DNA of 36,911 bases from Rhizobiales bacterium 32-66-11 (GTDB taxonomy: Bacteria > Pseudomonadota > Alphaproteobacteria > Rhizobiales > Xanthobacteraceae): assembly GCA_002304505.1 (NCBI GenBank), contig NCEH01000024.1, positions 1-36,911 on the forward strand, given 5' to 3'. The notes beneath the pieces are model-generated. The model was given only the letters and a program-made list of their open reading frames with translations. It had not been told where the DNA came from and made no database searches. A program made the position numbers and the translations under genes. Of this stretch, positions 33,457 to 36,911 are shown in pieces (the stretch's first letter is position 1; each line of letters opens with the position of its first letter).

Positions 33457-34008
33457 CTATTGCGCGCGCGGCTCGTTGTTTTCGACGACCTGTTGGTAGG
33501 CAACGAGATCCAGGAACGCCTCGGCCTCGATAACCAAGCCGTCCTTCATCCGGAACATCCAAAGGAACTGGTTGCGATAAGGCGCGCCCGAGGTGGTCGT
33601 CGCCGAGCCGTCGAAGCGAATGAGGACCGTGTCTCCAACGGCATAGATGCTGTGGACCTCCGGCACGATCGGGGTGGCGAGACGGCTTGTGAGGGGGCGC
33701 GATGCCCGTTCGACGAAGTCGTCCTGGCTACGATACGTGCCAGCAACCGGGCCGGAACCGTGGATCGTCCAGACGACATCGGGCGCGAGGAGGGCGGCAA
33801 AGACATAGGTTCCTCCACGCCATTTCTCGAAAGCCTCGTGGACAATGGCCTTGTTCCGACTTTCGATGGCCGTGTCGAGGGTCTCCGCGCCCGGGTCGGA
33901 CGCCGTGATCTCGGCATGCGCCGGCCAGATGACAGCCAGCAGCGCCGAGGCGATGAGTAGCCCGCGGCCCGCGCCTGCAAGGCGGGAGTTCAATGAAAAG
34001 ATCGTCAT
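33457..34008 (-). CDS. Exported SnoaL/NTF2-like protein
   Basis: The 183-residue protein has an N-terminal signal peptide (LLIASALLAVIWPAHAE, about residues 17-33) followed by an NTF2-like domain. IVHEAFEKWRGGTYVFAALLAPDVVWTIHGSGPVAGTYRSQDDFV is the characteristic cone-shaped fold start, and VLIRFDGSATTTSGAPYRNQFLWMFRMKDGLVIEAEAFLDLVAY the end. SnoaL-like proteins are isomerases, cyclases or ligand binders with little sequence constraint. Export is the notable point. It lies 39 bp downstream of the aldo/keto reductase gene. Confidence 0.85.
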   Translation of the reverse strand: MTIFSLNSRLAGAGRGLLIASALLAVIWPAHAEITASDPGAETLDTAIESRNKAIVHEAFEKWRGGTYVFAALLAPDVVWTIHGSGPVAGTYRSQDDFVERASRPLTSRLATPIVPEVHSIYAVGDTVLIRFDGSATTTSGAPYRNQFLWMFRMKDGLVIEAEAFLDLVAYQQVVENNEPRAQ

Positions 34009-34047
34009 GGGATGGTTCCTTTCTTCGGCGTGCGGGGGATAGGTCTT

Positions 34048-35106
34048 TCAGGTGCGGCGGGCCACGGAAGCTCCGCCGAAGATGAGTTGCTGAACCAGGG
34101 GACGTTCCACGAAGCGCGCCGGGAAGATCGGATCGGGCTCGCTGACCCGGTTCAGGCGATCGAGCTGTTCCGGCGACAGCGCCACATCGAGAGCGGCCAG
34201 ATTTTCCTCGGCCTGGGCGAGGGTGCGGGCGCCCATGATGGGCGACACGATCGCCGGGTTCGCGAGCGTCCAGGCCAGCGCGATCTGCGACGGCGTCGAT
34301 CCCACGTCCTCGGCCACGGCGCGAACCTCTCGCGCGATTTCGATCGAGCGTTCGGTGAGGTGCCCCGATGAAGCGATGACGCCCCTGCGGCTGGCAGATA
34401 CCGCGGCTTCGCGTGAATCCTGGACGTCCGTCCTGGTGTATTTGCCGACCAGTACGCCGCCACCCAGCGGCGACCAGGGCAGCACGCCGAGCCCCATGGC
34501 GGCTGCCATCGGGATGAGCTCATGCTCGACGGTGCGCTCCACCAGACTGTATTCGATCTGGAGCGCGACGAAGGGCGACCATCCTCGCATATGGGCGAGG
34601 GTCTGCATTTCGGCGATCCGCCAGGCGGGCGTATTGCAGATCCCGACATAAAGGATCTTGCCGGACCGGACGAGGTCGTCGAGGGCCCGCATCACTTCGT
34701 CCGGCCGGGTCGTGATGTCCCATGCGTGCAGGTACAAGAGATCGATCCGGTCGGTGGCGAGCTGCCTCAGGCTTTGCTCGACGGACCGCACCATGTTGAG
34801 GCGGTGGTTGCCGCCCGAATTGGGGTTGCCGGGCTCGCGGGCCATCGTGAACTTCGTCGCGAGAACGAGCCGCTCCCTCTTGTCGCCGATGAACTCGCCG
34901 AGGAAGCGTTCGGCCGCCCCGTTGGTGTAGTTCACCGAAGTGTCGATGAAATTGCCGCCTCGATCGATGTAGAGATCGAAGATGCGGCGGGCCTCGTTGC
35001 TGTCCGCGCCCCAGCCCCAATCCGGTCCGAACGTCATGGTGCCCAGGCTGAGCGGCGAAACACGCAGGCCCGAGCGCCCCAGAAACCTGTAGTCAGCGAG
35101 TGTCAT
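34048..35106 (-). CDS. Aldo/keto reductase (YhdN/AKR11-like)
   Basis: This 352-residue cytoplasmic aldo/keto reductase has LGRSGLRVSPLSLGTMTFG at the start, the catalytic Asp and Tyr in NFIDTSVNYTNGAAERFLGEF, the lysine in VLATKFTM, and the histidine in DLLYLHAWD. SPIMGARTLAQAEENLAAL is the cofactor-binding end. Members reduce aldehydes and ketones with NADPH. No signal peptide, unlike the AKR at 25065. It is the first gene of its cassette, divergent from the LysR gene at 35205 with 98 bp between start codons. Confidence 0.94.
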   Translation of the reverse strand: MTLADYRFLGRSGLRVSPLSLGTMTFGPDWGWGADSNEARRIFDLYIDRGGNFIDTSVNYTNGAAERFLGEFIGDKRERLVLATKFTMAREPGNPNSGGNHRLNMVRSVEQSLRQLATDRIDLLYLHAWDITTRPDEVMRALDDLVRSGKILYVGICNTPAWRIAEMQTLAHMRGWSPFVALQIEYSLVERTVEHELIPMAAAMGLGVLPWSPLGGGVLVGKYTRTDVQDSREAAVSASRRGVIASSGHLTERSIEIAREVRAVAEDVGSTPSQIALAWTLANPAIVSPIMGARTLAQAEENLAALDVALSPEQLDRLNRVSEPDPIFPARFVERPLVQQLIFGGASVARRT

Positions 35107-35184
35107 CTGTCGGCCACCTTCAATTCACTGACCGAAAAATAGAGACCACCAGAACAGCGGACAACTTGCCCAATCGTGACTACG

Positions 35185-35205
35185 TTGGTAGCTTCAGATT
35201 ACCAA
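35185..35205. promoter_or_regulatory. Candidate LysR operator, TTGGTA-N9-TACCAA
   Basis: A perfect inverted repeat with LTTR-like spacing (T-N11-A at its core) lies in the divergent region. Its right arm overlaps the first base of the LysR start codon. Binding there would block the regulator's own translation start region, as in negative autoregulation. Confidence 0.5.
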
Positions 35206-36095
35206 TGGCTGTCGATCTCACCGGAATTTCTGTCTTTCTGGCCGTCGCGGAGATGCGAAGCTTCCGCGCGGCCGCCGAGCACCTGGGCGTGACGCGGCCG
35301 GCGGTAAGCCAGACCATCCGTCGCCTCGAGGATCGCCTTGGCGTCGCGCTGATCCAGCGAACGACGCGAAGCGTCAGCCTCACCGAGGCCGGCGAGCAGC
35401 TTTTCCAGCGCGTGGCGCCGGCCATCGCCGAGGTCGGCCTGGCCTTGGACGCCGCAGCGGATCGGGACGTCGCGCCGAGCGGCCTTTTGCGGCTGGCAGT
35501 GTCCTCGATCGCAGAACGTTTCATCTCTGGGCCACTGCTGGCCGGCTTCGCAGACGCCTATCCGGCCATTCAGATCGATGTGACCGTTACGGATGAGGAA
35601 TTCGACATCGTGGCTGAGGGCTATGATGCCGGGGTGCGGCTTGGCGAGGTGATCGACCAGGACATGATCGCTATCCCCGTGTCGGGCGAGCAGCGCCAGA
35701 CCGTGGTTGCCGCACCCGCCTATATCGAGCGCTTCGGCAAGCCTTCGCATCCATCCCAGTTGGCGCAGCATCGCTGCATCGGCTGGCGTCCCGCGCCGCA
35801 GACAGCGCCTTACCGCTGGGAGTTCGGCGAAGACGGGCGCGAATACGACGTCGCTGTCAATCCGGAGATCACCACCAATGACATGTGGCTGATGATCCGC
35901 ACGGCCTGTGCCGGGGGAGGCATAACGTTCGGCATGGAGGAGACCTTCAGGCCCTATGTCCTATCCGGCCAGTTGGTGCCACTCCTCGAAGACTATTGCC
36001 CGCCCTTTGCAGGCTTCTTCCTGTATTTCCCCAACCGGCGGAACCTTGCCCCGAAGCTTCGGGCGCTGGTCGACCACGTAAAGCAGAGGCGATAG
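35205..36095 (+). CDS. LysR-family transcriptional regulator (CrgA-like)
   Basis: This 296-residue LTTR has an N-terminal HTH (FLAVAEMRSFRAAAEHLGVTRPAVSQTIRRLEDRLGVALIQRTTRSVSLTEAG, about residues 8-60). The effector domain starts near 88 (PSGLLRLAVSSIAE) and includes FDIVAEGYDAGVRLGEVIDQDMIAIPV, the subgroup's hallmark. ATG 35205 is preferred; the longer frame from 35100 adds 35 residues with no family match. Divergent from the AKR cassette it presumably controls. Same subgroup as the regulators at 27345 and 29824. Confidence 0.95.
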   Translation: MAVDLTGISVFLAVAEMRSFRAAAEHLGVTRPAVSQTIRRLEDRLGVALIQRTTRSVSLTEAGEQLFQRVAPAIAEVGLALDAAADRDVAPSGLLRLAVSSIAERFISGPLLAGFADAYPAIQIDVTVTDEEFDIVAEGYDAGVRLGEVIDQDMIAIPVSGEQRQTVVAAPAYIERFGKPSHPSQLAQHRCIGWRPAPQTAPYRWEFGEDGREYDVAVNPEITTNDMWLMIRTACAGGGITFGMEETFRPYVLSGQLVPLLEDYCPPFAGFFLYFPNRRNLAPKLRALVDHVKQRR

Positions 36096-36563
36096 CGCCA
36101 AGGATCGACCCGGTGCGCCTCTGCCTTTCGAAATCTGGTGCATCATAGGTGCGCTTCAGCGTTCTAGCCGTAACGCCACGGCAATCGGCACTGTTGATCA
36201 TGGATATGGATCATATTTTCTTCAAGAGTTATTCCGGAGAAGCGGTCCTCACCCTCTTAATCACTATCGTACACGCAATGTGCTTGATCCCCCAACCCGT
36301 GACCCACGATGGGGGCATTGATATTGGCCTGCTGCCGACTTTGACGGTAGTGTAGCCGTCCGTCAGATTCGACGTTTGTGATCTGTGCCTTGCAGCGAAG
36401 CGCCCAATAAATTCCGATAGATGGCCAATATAGTAGATCTTATAGGCGTCGAAATTTGCCAATGAAATCAACAGCGCGCCGTTGAAGGCGGCACATCTGA
36501 CGGTATTCTTTGGACGCGTAAATTTTTTTAACAAGCAATTTCAACACGGTAGTCCTCACGCGA
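36096..36563. other. AT-richer region without a supportable gene
   Basis: Base composition falls relative to the genes to the left. Short frames exist on both strands, including a 101-residue minus-strand frame 36229-36534, but codon use is unlike the neighbours and no family match is recognised. This is probably non-coding or decayed mobile DNA. Confidence 0.5.
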
Positions 36564-36581
36564 ACAATCGAGTGGGAGTGA
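36564..36581 (+). other. Possible guaA-type attachment-site core
   Basis: Eighteen bases read T-I-E-W-E-stop in one frame (ACAATCGAGTGGGAGTGA), identical to the usual C-terminus of GMP synthase GuaA. The preceding codons are not guaA-like. Genomic islands integrate at the 3' end of guaA and duplicate such a core, so this may be an island end. The match is short. Confidence 0.35.
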
Positions 36582-36813
36582 ACCAGGGTGGTTTCAGACC
36601 ATCCCGCGCCGTGCCAGAAATCGCACGAACGCTCTGACTGACAAGGATTATTTTTCCCACCCCGTATCACTGCATGTCACCTCAACCCGGTCACTTTGTT
36701 GGTACCGATGTTGGTATGGCGCAGGATGGTCGAGAAACGGGCTTTCGGTACCACCACACCCTTCTGATGGTATTCGGCGCCCCCTTGATCGGGTGCGGAT
36801 TTATGGGCGATCT
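36582..36813. other. Spacer between att-like core and IS3 end, with direct repeats
   Basis: Two GTTGGTA copies at 36698-36704 and 36710-36716 are spaced 12 bp apart. Similar short repeats are seen near P4-like integrase genes as arm sites. No gene is supportable. Confidence 0.3.
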
Positions 36814-36911
36814 GAACCGCCCCGGCTTCACCGGAGGCCATTTGGTTTAAGTCATGCCGCCATGGCTGTCTCACCGAGCATGGCGTAGTAGCGTTCCTCG
36901 GCTTCGGCCGG
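36814..36911 (-). mobile_element. IS3-family element, terminal part
   Basis: TGAACCGCCCCGG followed by CCGGAGGCC at 36814-36840 has the appearance of an IS3-family terminal inverted repeat. On the minus strand it lies just after the transposase stop codon. The rest of the element is beyond the window, so the other end and target duplication cannot be checked. Confidence 0.75.
36852..36911 (-). CDS. IS3-family transposase OrfB, C-terminal end (partial)
   Basis: The last 19 residues (PAEAEERYYAMLGETAMAA) precede the stop and resemble the C-termini of OrfB proteins of IS3-family transposases (…YYA…MAA). The gene enters from the right edge; its integrase catalytic core lies outside. The reading frame ends 12 bp inside the element's inverted repeat. 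Confidence 0.7.
   Translation of the reverse strand, partial: PAEAEERYYAMLGETAMAA

Noticed and set aside
36229..36534. 101-residue minus-strand frame near the right end
   Set aside because: Codon use and composition differ from the genes, no family was recognised, and it sits in AT-richer spacer DNA.
1..36911. CRISPR arrays, tRNA or rRNA genes, toxin-antitoxin pairs, defence systems
   Set aside because: No regular spaced repeats, no tRNA-like cloverleaf and no recognisable nuclease, methylase or toxin gene was found on reading.

Overview
This 36.9 kb, GC-rich window reads as accessory DNA from an alphaproteobacterium, most likely one of the Hyphomicrobiales (Rhizobiales). That placement rests on family content: an Atu4866-type secreted protein, a Rhizobium/Rhodobacter-type PmtA methyltransferase, IorAB-type molybdoenzymes and IS427-like/IS3 remnants. 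No rRNA, tRNA or core marker gene is present, so the organism is inferred, not shown. Genes are packed as short operons facing their own regulators. Most encode small soluble oxidoreductases or hydrolases (SDR, aldo/keto reductase, alpha/beta hydrolase), and many carry export signals.

Layout. 1-2460: a truncated SDR, an NmrA-like NAD(P)-binding protein and a wrecked IS5-family transposase. 2467-7451: a plus-strand operon for a periplasm-facing three-component molybdenum hydroxylase/dehydrogenase (2Fe-2S subunit, Tat-exported molybdopterin subunit, triheme cytochrome c) plus a TehA/SLAC1-type anion channel. 7698-13038: an alpha/beta hydrolase with an Asp nucleophile and an aldo/keto reductase broken by an in-frame TGA, divergent from a GlxA-type regulator, then an SDR and an MFS exporter. 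13048-16524: four minus-strand genes (conserved hypothetical, two alpha/beta hydrolases, a cysteine hydrolase). 17542-20902: a Tat-signal SDR and an MFS transporter divergent from an AraC regulator.

21280-23899: a tight plus-strand operon DUF1330-SDR-DedA-PmtA that looks like a lipid/membrane module. 23975-24339: C-terminal remnants of a TetR regulator and an SDR, apparently fused by a deletion that removed their shared divergent promoter. 24431-28277: three exported enzymes (intradiol dioxygenase with an altered iron ligand, Tat-exported aldo/keto reductase, secreted MBL hydrolase) facing a LysR regulator. 28348-30650: lipocalin-like protein and SDR facing a LysR gene that has lost part of its DNA-binding domain. 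30835-32882: AraC-type regulator translationally coupled to a dihydroflavonol-reductase-like SDR. 32991-36095: Atu4866-like protein, SnoaL-like protein and aldo/keto reductase facing a third LysR gene. 36096-36911: AT-richer gene-free DNA with a possible guaA-type attachment core and the end of an IS3-family element.

Taken together the window looks like a mosaic of regulator-plus-oxidoreductase cassettes, several of them exported, plausibly acting on aldehydes, quinones, aromatic or other reactive compounds at or outside the inner membrane. At least five genes carry visible lesions, so the region is decaying as well as accumulating. The most system-like novelties are the DUF1330-SDR-DedA-PmtA operon, the exported three-enzyme cassette and the molybdoenzyme-TehA operon.
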